Below are positions 9,377-17,353 of a stretch of 38,295 bases of DNA, piece after piece. This DNA is from Candidatus Zipacnadia bacterium (GTDB taxonomy: Bacteria > Armatimonadota > Zipacnadia > Zipacnadales > UBA5352): assembly GCA_029821635.1 (NCBI GenBank), contig JALGSW010000048.1, forward strand, positions 1 through 38,295. The letters run 5' to 3'. Within the stretch, counting starts at the first letter, position 1. Each line of letters starts with the position of its first letter. Both the position numbers and the translations under genes were made by a program. The notes beneath the pieces are model-generated. The model saw only the letters and a list, made by a program, of their open reading frames with translations. It ran no database searches and was not told the DNA's origin.

Positions 9377-9809
9377 CTACTCGATCGGACACTCCGTCTT
9401 CGTGCATGCCTTCATTGAGCCCGGGAAGCTCTCGACCCGTGTGAAGCCGTTGCGCTTGAGGATCGATGCCGCGTTGGACGCGCGGTAGCCGGCGCCACAA
9501 AAGGTGACGATCGGCCGCGTGTCGCCGACCTCATCGAGCCGATCCTGCAGTTCACCCACGAAGATCTGCGGGACGGTGTCGAAGGGCAGCACGTTCGTCG
9601 CCCAGACCTCTATCTCGCCCTCCAGCCAACCGACCACGTTCACGTAGTCGATGCGCTGGAGCTGCGTCCACGCCTCTTCGAACTGCGCCCGGGAGGTCAA
9701 TGTACTAGGCCACGTCACGCCGCGGGTAGATCACGGCGGCCCCACTGCCGCCGCCGATCAGGTATGAGAGATGCGCAAGGCCCTCCGACTTGAGCTTTCG
9801 CAGGATCAT
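9377..9809 (-). pseudogene. Decayed metallo-beta-lactamase/rhodanese fusion gene
   Basis: The ATG at 9809 has a good GGAGGAGA site and encodes MILRKLKSEGLAHLSYLIGG and GAAVIYPRRDVA, the start of MBL-fold hydrolases of the persulfide-dioxygenase/rhodanese type. It stops at 9707-9705. In another frame the sequence from about 9700 to 9377 encodes the rhodanese end of the same protein class. This includes EEAWTQLQRIDYVNVVGWLEG, LPFDTVPQI and a rhodanese active-site-like IVTFCGAGYRASNAAS. About 300 residues of the usual 450-470, including the metal-binding histidines, are absent. The last rhodanese domain also seems to jump from RLDEVGDT to RPIVTFC. I read this as one gene reduced by at least two internal deletions and a frame change. 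A GTG-started 113-residue rhodanese fragment from 9718 could still be translated. Confidence 0.78.
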
Positions 9810-9846
9810 CGCGCCTCTCCTCCAACCCCTGGTTCCGCGCTCAGTG

Positions 9847-10824
9847 TCAGCCCACGGCGTCCATCAGCGCGCGCATGTACCCGAGTGCAAATGCGCGCCC
9901 GCGATGGCCGTAGGGCGTGTCTCCGGCGAGCGCGGGCGTGTGATCGGGCATCATCGCGTAGCGGTAGCCGACCTCGTGGTAGGCGCGCATGGCTGCGAGC
10001 ATGTCGGTGTCGCCATCGTCGATGAAGCACTCATCGAAGCGCGGCACCGCGCCTTTCACGTTGCGGAAGTGCACGTGATTGATGCGATCGCGCTCGCCGA
10101 ACCAGCGGATCGCCGCGACCACGTCCGCGCCCATCTCCGCGATGGTGCCCTGGCAGAAGTTCAGGCCGTTGACCGGCGATGGCACTTCCTCGAAGAGGCG
10201 CTGCAGGCCCTCGATGCTGCCGATAATCCGCGCTTCTCCGCGCAGCCATGGCGTCGGCGGGTCGTGCGGATGAAGCGCCAGCCGCACGCCGGCCTCCTCG
10301 GCCGCGGGGACGATCCTGCGCAGGAACCACAGGAGGTGCTCCCACATCGTGTCGGCATCCATCGCCTCGTCCGGCTCGACGGGGCCGGGGTCCTTGACCG
10401 CGTCGTAGTCGAAGCGTCGCACGCCCGCACCTGCGCGCCCCTGTGCCCGAGTGCCGCCAAAGACATCCGGCACGCTCCACGTCCACTCGACCACGGGGAC
10501 GCCGAAGCTCCCGATGACGCGCAACGTCTCGCAGACGTCCTCGGCCTCCTGCTCGCGCTCCGGACGCCCGAGCCGGGCGTGCCAGTACTGCGAGCCGCGC
10601 CCCTGCGGCAGCAGCGCCACCGCGAGCGCGATCCCGGCGGCATCGAACTGCTCGGCGATGCGTTCGAGGTCGTCGGCGTGGAGCACGTTGCCGCGTTCGC
10701 GCGTGATGAGCCCCTCGGTCCGGATCTGGGCGTGCTCGACGCCCAGTTGCGCGGCGAACGCCAGGTCGTCAGGATCGAACTCAGCCGGGGAGGCGCTCGG
10801 CCTCATTCCCAGGCACAGATGCAT
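9847..10824 (-). CDS. uxuA: Mannonate dehydratase-like protein (UxuA family)
   Basis: A 325-residue cytoplasmic protein with UxuA-family motifs: VALHPHDPPTPWLRG-type (LALHPHDPP), NGLNFCQGTIAEMG, INHVHFRNVKGAVPRFDE and IDDGDTDMLAAM. UxuA dehydrates D-mannonate to 2-keto-3-deoxygluconate, the step after uronate isomerase and reductase in glucuronate or mannuronate-type uronate breakdown. The ATG at 10824 has GAGGG nine bases upstream; a GTG two codons earlier (10830) is less well spaced. It lies 12 bases downstream of the sulfatase. A different but related sugar acid could be the real substrate, since the protein is a little short and partner genes for the rest of the pathway are not visible. 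Confidence 0.8.
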   Translation of the reverse strand: MHLCLGMRPSASPAEFDPDDLAFAAQLGVEHAQIRTEGLITRERGNVLHADDLERIAEQFDAAGIALAVALLPQGRGSQYWHARLGRPEREQEAEDVCETLRVIGSFGVPVVEWTWSVPDVFGGTRAQGRAGAGVRRFDYDAVKDPGPVEPDEAMDADTMWEHLLWFLRRIVPAAEEAGVRLALHPHDPPTPWLRGEARIIGSIEGLQRLFEEVPSPVNGLNFCQGTIAEMGADVVAAIRWFGERDRINHVHFRNVKGAVPRFDECFIDDGDTDMLAAMRAYHEVGYRYAMMPDHTPALAGDTPYGHRGRAFALGYMRALMDAVG

Positions 10825-10836
10825 GTTCACTCGCCC

Positions 10837-12159
10837 TCAGCAGTGCGGGACGCCGTTGTCCATCGGGTTCTCCTCGTTGCGCTCGCGCTGCGCAGTCACC
10901 GGCGCGTAGTCGCCATACAGCAGCGGATCGTTCGTCTCCACCATCCAGCTCTGCACGCGCGTGCGCAGCGTCCAGGCGACGTCGTCATGCGCCGCATCGT
11001 CGATCACGTTGTTCATCTCAAGCGGATCGGCGTCGAGGTCGTACAGCTCCTCCTTCGGCCGGACGGAGCTGTAGAAGTCCTCCTTCATCTCCTCGCCCGC
11101 CGGGGCGACGTAGATGTCCGCGGGCATGTACACCAGCGGCCGGCGCCCGAAGTTGCGGATGTACTTGTAGCGGTCCGTGCGCACCGCGCGCATCGGGTTG
11201 TACTGATCGTGCCAGGTCATCTCGGCGAAGATGTCATCACGCGGCTCGTAGCGGTCGTCCTCGTCGAGGACCTCAAGGAAGCTGCGCCCATCCACCTGCG
11301 GCGGCGCGTCCGCGCCCGCGAGGTCGAGGATCGTCGGCAGCAGGTCGCAGTTGGTCAGCAGCTCGCTCTGCACCCGCCCGCCGCTGAACTGCTCCGGCCA
11401 GCGCACGATCAGCGTGGTCTTGATGCCCGGATCGTAGCAGGTGCCCTTCGCGCGCGGCATCGCGGTACCGTGGTCGGTGGTGAAGATGAACACGGTGTCA
11501 TCGGCCAGCCCGCTCGCCTCCAGCGACTCGCGCATCCGGCCGACGGCCTCGTCGAGGCGCCAGATCAGCCCGTGCAGGCCCGCAACGTCCTCGCGGATCC
11601 CCGGGCGGTCGAGCATCCACGGCGCGAGCTGCAGCGTTTCGGCGTCATCGCGATCGTAGTCCTCGCGCTCGTAGGGGCGATGCGGCTCGGTGATGCCGCA
11701 CGAGACGAAGAAGGGCTGCCCGTCCTGCGCATCGCCCTGCAGGAAGCCATCGAGGGCGTCGGCGATGCTCAGCGCGTCAATCTTCGGGGTCTCGTACACC
11801 TGGTAGCCGAGCATCGCAGGCTCGGAGTTCTCGTGCTGGTGGCCGATCAGGCGGGTGTGGTAGCCCGCGCGGTTGAGATACATCGGCAGCGTGACTTCGT
11901 TTGCGCCGATGCGCCAGCCGAGGTGTGCGAGGCCGACGAGCCCGTTGTTGTGCGGGTAGCGGCCGGTCATGATCGAGCCGCGCGAGGGCGAGCACTGCGC
12001 CGCGGTGCAGCAGTAGTTGTCAAACAGCACGCCCTCGGCGGCAAGTCCGTCGATGTTCGGCGTCTCGATGGGCGCGCCCAGGCAGCCGATGTGCTGGCCG
12101 AGGTCGTGGCAGATGACTTTGACGACGTTCGGGCGGGCGTTGTGACTGGCTGTGGGCAT
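10837..12159 (-). CDS. Formylglycine-dependent sulfatase (type I), no signal peptide
   Basis: A 440-residue alkaline-phosphatase-fold sulfatase. The activation motif CSPSR (residues 56-60) contains the Cys converted to formylglycine. Other family signs are VICHDLGQHIGCLG with the early metal-site acids, SIMTGRYPHNNGLVG, CGITEPHRPY and IFTTDHGTAMPRAKGT with the DHG metal ligands. The ATG at 12159 has GGAGGG seven bases upstream, while the ATG at 12174 overlaps that site. The absence of a signal peptide implies cytoplasmic desulfation of imported sugar sulfates. It probably forms an operon with the mannonate dehydratase-like gene. The sugar and position of the sulfate are unknown. Confidence 0.9.
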   Translation of the reverse strand: MPTASHNARPNVVKVICHDLGQHIGCLGAPIETPNIDGLAAEGVLFDNYCCTAAQCSPSRGSIMTGRYPHNNGLVGLAHLGWRIGANEVTLPMYLNRAGYHTRLIGHQHENSEPAMLGYQVYETPKIDALSIADALDGFLQGDAQDGQPFFVSCGITEPHRPYEREDYDRDDAETLQLAPWMLDRPGIREDVAGLHGLIWRLDEAVGRMRESLEASGLADDTVFIFTTDHGTAMPRAKGTCYDPGIKTTLIVRWPEQFSGGRVQSELLTNCDLLPTILDLAGADAPPQVDGRSFLEVLDEDDRYEPRDDIFAEMTWHDQYNPMRAVRTDRYKYIRNFGRRPLVYMPADIYVAPAGEEMKEDFYSSVRPKEELYDLDADPLEMNNVIDDAAHDDVAWTLRTRVQSWMVETNDPLLYGDYAPVTAQRERNEENPMDNGVPHC

Positions 12160-12248
12160 GGTGTGGCCCTCCATGATCGGGTGCGACGTTCATTGGCGTG
12201 ATTCGACGGCAGGTCCTGGGGCCTGCAGAGTCGAGTGCTCATCCCGTG

Positions 12249-12363
12249 GCACGGGCGTCCCGCCCGTGCGTCGTTCGCTGTTCCGTGGTGCGGGCGCCCC
12301 CGCCCGCACGTCGGCAGATGTGCGCACTCAGACGCTGCGCGTCTGCGGGCGTGCGCACCACGG
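12249..12363. repeat. Cluster of GC-rich hairpins in REP-like direct repeats
   Basis: Between the sulfatase and the large YetA-like gene two similar units begin CCGTGG at 12244 and 12283. The first forms a 9-bp stem (12249-12257 with 12261-12269); the second a 9-bp stem (12288-12296 with 12301-12309). The third stem base onward reads CA...TG in one unit and TG...CA in the other, so both strands of the stem changed together. A third hairpin (12329-12334 with 12340-12345) and a 10-bp outer pairing (12283-12292 with 12354-12363) follow. The covariation argues for selection on the folded form. Possible roles are a REP-type element, transcription stop or mRNA end protection. Confidence 0.7.
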
Positions 12364-12374
12364 TGTGTGCGATG

Positions 12375-15300
12375 CTACCGCGTCTCCCAGATCGCCTCCG
12401 TGCCCTTCACGAGCGCGGAGTCGTCGTCGAAGTGCGACAGAATCAGCGTGTTCGCGTCCGCCTCGAAGGGCGCCTCGGGGCGGTCGAAGGTTGCGTCATA
12501 GCGCGCGACGTCCGAGACGCGCAGCTCGTCCACGTAGAGGCCCGCGGTCTGCGCCGGGATCTGCAGTTCCGCCCCCGCCCAGCCGGCCTCAGGCACGAGG
12601 TGCCGGTTGAAGCTCGTTTCGACGCGCACGCCGTCGATGTACAACGCGACCTCGATCTGGTCCGGTTGCTTCGTAGATGGCCGCCACGTCGCCGCGAGGT
12701 GCACCCAGCGTCCGGGCGGCAGCACGAGGCCGGTCTGATGGCCCGGGCCCATGTAGAGGTAGGTGCCGAGGTTGATGCGCCGGTAGAGGTGCAGGTCGCC
12801 TACGCGCAGGATCGTGCGGTTGCGCAGGTCGGTCGGCTGGCGGGTGTCGCGCAGCCACAACTCCACGGTGCCCTCGGCCTCATTCAGCAGCGGCGTGTCG
12901 TCCGGCGAGGTGAGCGCGAGGCCCACGTTCGTCGGCAGCGCGAGCGCCTCTCCCCCGCCCTCCAGGGGCGATTCCACGCGCGAGGGCGCGTCGCCCTCGG
13001 GTTCGGGGACCGCCGCAAGCTCGACCGCGCGCTCGGGCACGAACAGCGTCTCGGGCGTCGCGGACACGAAGGGCGGCACGCCCTCGAAGCTCAGGAAGGT
13101 CGCCATCGGCGCGAGGAAGCTGATCGACCACGCCTCATCCTGCGCGGGCGCACCCGCGTCCAACTCGAAGCGCTCCGGATTGTGGCGACACTCGGAACCG
13201 ACCGCCCACATGGCCTGCGCGACATCCTCGCCCTGCGCGTTGCGCACGACGACCTCGATCTCGCGCCGCAGCATGACCGCCTTCACGTCCACCGCGAACT
13301 GGCTTGTGCCCGCAGGCACGCGGAAGTACTGCGTGGTGCCGTAGACCCACGAGTCGCCGGTGCTGAGGGCGTACTGCGGAAGCGAGCAGCTCGCGATCTT
13401 CATGCTCAGCGGCGCGATGGCGCTCTCCGGGGCCAGCACGTACGTCCCGGTCTGCCCGTCGGCGGGGATCGTGAACTGCACCACGTCGCGAGTGCCGACC
13501 GGCCCGGAGTACATCGCCGCCTCCTGCACAGTCTCGCCAAGCAGGTCGAAGCGCGCGGCGACCGAGCCGTCGGGCGCGGTCAGTACCAGTGCGGGGCGGG
13601 TCTCCTCCGGCAGTCGCTGCACCCACGCCTCCCAGTTGCTGAACGGCGCTGCGCCGAGGCCGGGCATCGCGCGGTAGAGATCAACATCCAACTTCACCGT
13701 GAACTCCCCGTCGGTAGTCTCACGCAGGTAGATCGGCCCGTTGCCCGAGCCGGTGGGGCCGGAGGCGAGCGGGGGATTCGGCACGTCGGTCAGCAGCGCG
13801 GCGAAGGTCGGGAGCTGGTTGCCCAGCGTAGCCTCGTAGGCGTGCTCGAAGGTCCAGCCGACCGCGCCGATCTCATGCGGCTCGCCCTCGGCGGGAACGC
13901 GCGAGGTGGCGACGTCGAGCTGCCACATCGCGTAGGGCAAGAGGCTGCGGTCGCCGGTGAACCAGTAGGCGTGCGCGAGACCCCAGAGCGTGGTCGAGCG
14001 CGTGTCGGCGAAGACGTCCGCGTCGCGGGCCTCCGAGAGGATGCGCATGTCGTTGACGAACAAGTCGCGCATGCGCTCGTCGCCGGTCATCTGGTAGTAT
14101 TTGACCTTGCCCTCGTTCATGTAGACATCGTCATAGCGGGTCTGCCCCAGCTCCGCCATCGCGTCGTAGAGGACGTCGGCGAACTGATGGGCGCAGGAGA
14201 GGAACTCCGGGTTCCACGTGGCCTCGTAGGCCTCCGAGAAGAAGCGCACGCTGCCACCGGTCATGCGGTGGCGGTAGACCAGATTATGCCCGAGGTTGCG
14301 GCGCAGGGCGTACTGGGCGGCGAACTCCTCGAAAACCTCCCACGCGCGCGGGTTGCCGTTGAGGTAGTAGTCCCACAGCATGAAGCGCGTGTGGCAGTCG
14401 CAGCCGATGGTGTACATGTTCGCGCCGTAGTGGCAGATGCCACCGTTGCCACCGTAGCGCCCGCCCTTGCGCTTCTCGAAGCGGAAGCCCTGGTCCTCGC
14501 TGCTGTCGAGGTGGCAGATGTCGAAGTCGAGGATGTGCCGGGCGTTGACGCGGTGGAAGTCCCACGCGTCGCGGTCGCCCGAGCGCATGAACATCAGCGG
14601 GTAGTTGTTCGGGCTGCCGTAGAACATCTGCGCCCAGTGCCGCCAGTCGCCGTAAGTGATCGTTTCGGGGTCAGTGGCGTTCGACAGGTTGTAGTTCACA
14701 TCGCCGAAGTTCACCCAGCCGTAGTTGCCGAGGCGGTCGCGCAGGTAGTGCTTCCGGTACAGGATCGCGTCCATCACGCCCTCGATCTCCGGGAAGCGCT
14801 CGGGATCGCGCGGCTCCACGCGCCCGAACACCCACGTGTCGCAGGCATACGCCGGATCGGCGAAGGCCAGCACGGGCGCGTCGAAGGCCCTCGCGGACGC
14901 CTGTGCGGCGGATCGCGCCGGGGCGGCGCCGAAGAAGTCGAGTTGGAGGTTGTGCGTCTTGCCGATGCCGAAGCCCTGCGTCCAGGCGTCAAGGCCGCCG
15001 CGGTAGAAGTCGCGCCAGAAGACCCGATCGCCCGAGTACTCAGCGCCTATGACCGCCGAGGGCGCGAAGTCGAGCTCGGGCGCGTCGTGCGCGGGCCACA
15101 GGTGCGCGACGACCGCGCCCGGCGTGACCTCAAGCTCCATCGGGAACTGCTCGTGGAAGTCGCGGATGGCGATGAACGCGCCCGCGCCGCTCGTGCCGCG
15201 CGCGCCTACCCATCCAGCCGAACGCGTGAATTCAGCGGGAGCGCCCGTAGCACCGGTGACGGTGCAGGCGTCAAGCGCGGTCTGCACCACGCGCACGGGC

Positions 15301-16253
15301 AGCGCGTCGGCAGTGAAGGTCACCGGCTGCGCGGGATCGTCGAGCGCCATATCGGTGTTCGCCACGCCGCCGCTGACCGGCAGGGCCAGCCGGATGTCGC
15401 GGATAGTGTGCTGCGTGGTGTCGAAGCCGACCACCAGCGTGTGATCGTGCCGGACGGAGGCGCTGCCGGCGGCGAACCACGTGTAGGTGATGAACTGGCA
15501 GAAGCGCTCACCCGCGGCGGAGGCGTACCAGCCCTCGCGCCGGATGACCGTCTCGTTCGGGCCATTGCGGATGAAGCTGACCTTCAGCCCGTCCGGGGAG
15601 GCCAGATACTGTGTGCCATCGCCAGCCACGACGGTCGGCAGGTTCGCGGCGGCCGCTTCGGGCGTCACGATTGCCTCGCCATCGACGGTCGCCGAGTCGA
15701 GGATCGTCGGGCGCGTCTTGCTGATGGTGGCCGTCAGCGGCCCGGTACCGATAGTGATAGCTTCATCGGACTCAGCGATGACGATACCGTCCGCCTCGAA
15801 GGCCTCGACCGCCGTCCCGTACTCGATCGCGTACTCCTGGTCGCGCTCGAGCGTGGCGCTGACGAGCATCCAGCGCACCGGCCCGTCCTCGCGCCACCAC
15901 GTGGCTGTGGTGCGCAGGTCGGCGGGCACGGGCGTGCCATCGGCGGTGACGAGCCGCGCATTCTCCGCGGACGCCAGCGCGCCATCGGCGAAGGGCACGC
16001 CGAAGGTGACCGCGCTTGCCGAGAGGCCGGGATCGTCCGGCCAATCGGTGCGGATGGGCACGCGGGCGCGCTCGGGAGTGACGACGTCGCGCGAGAACTC
16101 CGGTGCCCAGTGGAAGCCAGGGTCGAGCGCCTCGACGTTCGGCGGGTACTTCGCGCGTAGCTCCTCGATGATCACGTCCTGCGCGAACGCAACGGATGCG
16201 ACGATGGTGCTCAACAGAATTGAGACCAGTACAGTTGATCGAGCGATTCGCAT
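12375..16253 (-). CDS. Large secreted YetA/exo-rhamnogalacturonan-lyase-like protein with LamG domain
   Basis: A 1292-residue exported protein with a signal peptide ending SVAFA before QDVI. The ATG at 16253 has GGAGGA seven bases upstream. An N-terminal RIFT-barrel-like region contains VTFGVPFADGALASAEN and DGPVRWMLVSATLE. A beta-sandwich follows (about 170-460), and then a helical toroid (about 470-900) with NYGWVNFGDVNYN, HYGANMYTIGCDCHTRFML and LGHNLVYRHRMTGG. This is the order of PcRGLX/YetA-like proteins. Residues about 1090-1285 look like a concanavalin-type LamG domain (EGTVELWLRDTRQ, LVLPPGRWVHLAATWRP, LYVDELRVSDVARYD). The family degrades pectin-type or related uronate polysaccharides in some members, but the substrate here is unknown. 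The very long LamG-tailed version is unusual in size. Confidence 0.8.
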   Translation of the reverse strand: MRIARSTVLVSILLSTIVASVAFAQDVIIEELRAKYPPNVEALDPGFHWAPEFSRDVVTPERARVPIRTDWPDDPGLSASAVTFGVPFADGALASAENARLVTADGTPVPADLRTTATWWREDGPVRWMLVSATLERDQEYAIEYGTAVEAFEADGIVIAESDEAITIGTGPLTATISKTRPTILDSATVDGEAIVTPEAAAANLPTVVAGDGTQYLASPDGLKVSFIRNGPNETVIRREGWYASAAGERFCQFITYTWFAAGSASVRHDHTLVVGFDTTQHTIRDIRLALPVSGGVANTDMALDDPAQPVTFTADALPVRVVQTALDACTVTGATGAPAEFTRSAGWVGARGTSGAGAFIAIRDFHEQFPMELEVTPGAVVAHLWPAHDAPELDFAPSAVIGAEYSGDRVFWRDFYRGGLDAWTQGFGIGKTHNLQLDFFGAAPARSAAQASARAFDAPVLAFADPAYACDTWVFGRVEPRDPERFPEIEGVMDAILYRKHYLRDRLGNYGWVNFGDVNYNLSNATDPETITYGDWRHWAQMFYGSPNNYPLMFMRSGDRDAWDFHRVNARHILDFDICHLDSSEDQGFRFEKRKGGRYGGNGGICHYGANMYTIGCDCHTRFMLWDYYLNGNPRAWEVFEEFAAQYALRRNLGHNLVYRHRMTGGSVRFFSEAYEATWNPEFLSCAHQFADVLYDAMAELGQTRYDDVYMNEGKVKYYQMTGDERMRDLFVNDMRILSEARDADVFADTRSTTLWGLAHAYWFTGDRSLLPYAMWQLDVATSRVPAEGEPHEIGAVGWTFEHAYEATLGNQLPTFAALLTDVPNPPLASGPTGSGNGPIYLRETTDGEFTVKLDVDLYRAMPGLGAAPFSNWEAWVQRLPEETRPALVLTAPDGSVAARFDLLGETVQEAAMYSGPVGTRDVVQFTIPADGQTGTYVLAPESAIAPLSMKIASCSLPQYALSTGDSWVYGTTQYFRVPAGTSQFAVDVKAVMLRREIEVVVRNAQGEDVAQAMWAVGSECRHNPERFELDAGAPAQDEAWSISFLAPMATFLSFEGVPPFVSATPETLFVPERAVELAAVPEPEGDAPSRVESPLEGGGEALALPTNVGLALTSPDDTPLLNEAEGTVELWLRDTRQPTDLRNRTILRVGDLHLYRRINLGTYLYMGPGHQTGLVLPPGRWVHLAATWRPSTKQPDQIEVALYIDGVRVETSFNRHLVPEAGWAGAELQIPAQTAGLYVDELRVSDVARYDATFDRPEAPFEADANTLILSHFDDDSALVKGTEAIWETR

Positions 16254-16549
16254 GTGTGCTTCCTCCGATTCAGCAGTGCGGACTTTCTGAGACCTTGCGG
16301 GATGCGAAACCCACTCCAGGCAGCCGACGATCATCGAGGCTACTCACGGAGAACGGGCAGGCGGTTGCCGAACCCGAGTATCCCATTCCCCACCCCGGCA
16401 CGGATGCCCTTCATCACACGAGCGGCGTCATTGCGACGGAGATCCGCGGGCGTGGCGATTGTTTTCGGATGCGGAGGTGATTGCCGCACCGCCGGCGAAC
16501 ACACCACTGTAGAATATTCGTGGCGTAAATCTTGACTCGGAGGTGCTCC
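16254..16549. other. Divergent intergenic region with candidate regulatory DNA
   Basis: This 296-base space separates the minus-strand YetA-like gene from the plus-strand pseudopilin gene and should hold both start regions. I find no coding sequence. A TAGAAT hexamer at 16510-16515 overlaps the 8-bp palindrome GAATATTC (16512-16519), and AT content is higher near 16510-16530. No acceptable -35 lies 16-18 bases before it. Ribosome binding sites flank both genes. Regulator binding is possible but not demonstrable here. Confidence 0.4.
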
Positions 16550-17116
16550 ATGCGGCGCACAGGCTTCACGCTCATCGAGCTGCTCGTTGTGATCGCCATC
16601 ATCGCGATTCTCGCGGCGATCCTATTCCCGGTCTTCGCCCGAGCCCGAGAGAAGGCCCGGCAGACGTCCTGTCTCTCGAACCTGAAGCAACTTGGACTGG
16701 CATCGCAGATGTATGCTCAGGACTACGACGAGATGCTGGTGCGGGACATAACCGATGTCTATCCCAGCGCGACGCCCCGCTATCTGAGCTGGTCGCGCAT
16801 GCTGCTACCCTACATCAAGAACGAACAGGTCTACGTCTGCCCGAGTGAGACGAACCTGAACACTCACTCGAACTACATGACCGTTCCGAGCGGCTATGGC
16901 ATCAACCAGCAGACCGACGGGCTCTGTCTCGCGCAGGTGCAGCGGCCCTCCGAAGTCTTCTTCTTCATTGACGCCTCGAACTTCCACGTGCGCATAACCA
17001 ACCCGGAGCGCATCGACCACCGCCACAACGACATGGCAAATGCCGCCTTCATCGATGGTCATGCGAAGGTCACCACCCTCGACCAGATCAACGCCGGCAA
17101 CATGTGGAGTGGCTAA
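16550..17116 (+). CDS. Type II secretion/type IV pilin-like pseudopilin
   Basis: A 188-residue protein with a prepilin leader: MRRTG, then the cleavage-and-helix segment [20 protein letters not shown]. Cleavage by prepilin peptidase would fall between Gly5 and Phe6. The [20 protein letters not shown] segment and the C-terminal [16 protein letters not shown] (an H-x9-DG-like pattern) identify the short pseudopilin family that is abundant in Armatimonadota and related phyla. The ATG at 16550 follows GGAGGTG closely; the upstream TTG in the same frame is not needed. Such proteins may sit in a secretion or surface fibre system, but a role in delivering the nearby secreted enzymes is only an inference. 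A hairpin follows 28 bases after the stop. Confidence 0.92.
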   Translation: MRRTGFTLIELLVVIAIIAILAAILFPVFARAREKARQTSCLSNLKQLGLASQMYAQDYDEMLVRDITDVYPSATPRYLSWSRMLLPYIKNEQVYVCPSETNLNTHSNYMTVPSGYGINQQTDGLCLAQVQRPSEVFFFIDASNFHVRITNPERIDHRHNDMANAAFIDGHAKVTTLDQINAGNMWSG

Positions 17117-17144
17117 CCGGATCGACGCGCCCGGCCACGGATCT

Positions 17145-17170
17145 GCGCCCGCCCGCAACCCGGCGGGCGC
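17145..17170 (+). terminator. Hairpin terminator-like element after pseudopilin gene
   Basis: GCGCCCGCC (17145-17153) pairs with GGCGGGCGC (17162-17170) around an eight-base loop. It begins 28 bases after the pseudopilin stop. There is no T run, so termination may need a factor; alternatively it protects the mRNA end. Confidence 0.5.
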
Positions 17171-17271
17171 GTCCATGTACGCCACACGGAGGATGCCCAC
17201 GCCAACGAACGGGCAGGTCCCCCCTCCTGCATGCGGGAAATGACGCGCGACAGTCCAGGGAGGCCTCATTC

Positions 17272-17329
17272 ATGGAACGCAAGCAGGAGATCGTCGAACG
17301 CTGGGCGCAGTGGCTGCCGCCGGACCCGC
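17272..17329 (+). pseudogene. Truncated 5' copy of the 18245 gene
   Basis: From the ATG at 17272 the sequence reads MERKQEIVERWAQWLPPDPR, nearly the same as the start of the downstream 228-residue gene (MERRQEIIEQWGQWLPPEPH). About 50 of the first 58 bases match, and similarity extends into the ribosome binding site (GGGAGGCCTC versus GGAGGGCTC). After codon 20 the copy has no likeness to that gene and its frame simply runs across the amidohydrolase in a different reading frame. I interpret it as a leftover duplication stub. It could alternatively act as a short leader ORF, since it has its own GGAGG. Confidence 0.7.
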
Positions 17330-17353
17330 GCACTGACGGAGGAGGAAGCACTC

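Noticed and set aside
12198..16160. A very long plus-strand open frame opposite the YetA-like gene
   Set aside because: The Arg/Ala/His-rich translation is a high-GC shadow. The minus strand has a signal peptide, ribosome binding site and domain motifs.
16481..16515. Promoter TTGCCG plus TAGAAT before the pseudopilin gene
   Set aside because: The spacer is 23 bases, too long for the ordinary sigma-70 arrangement.
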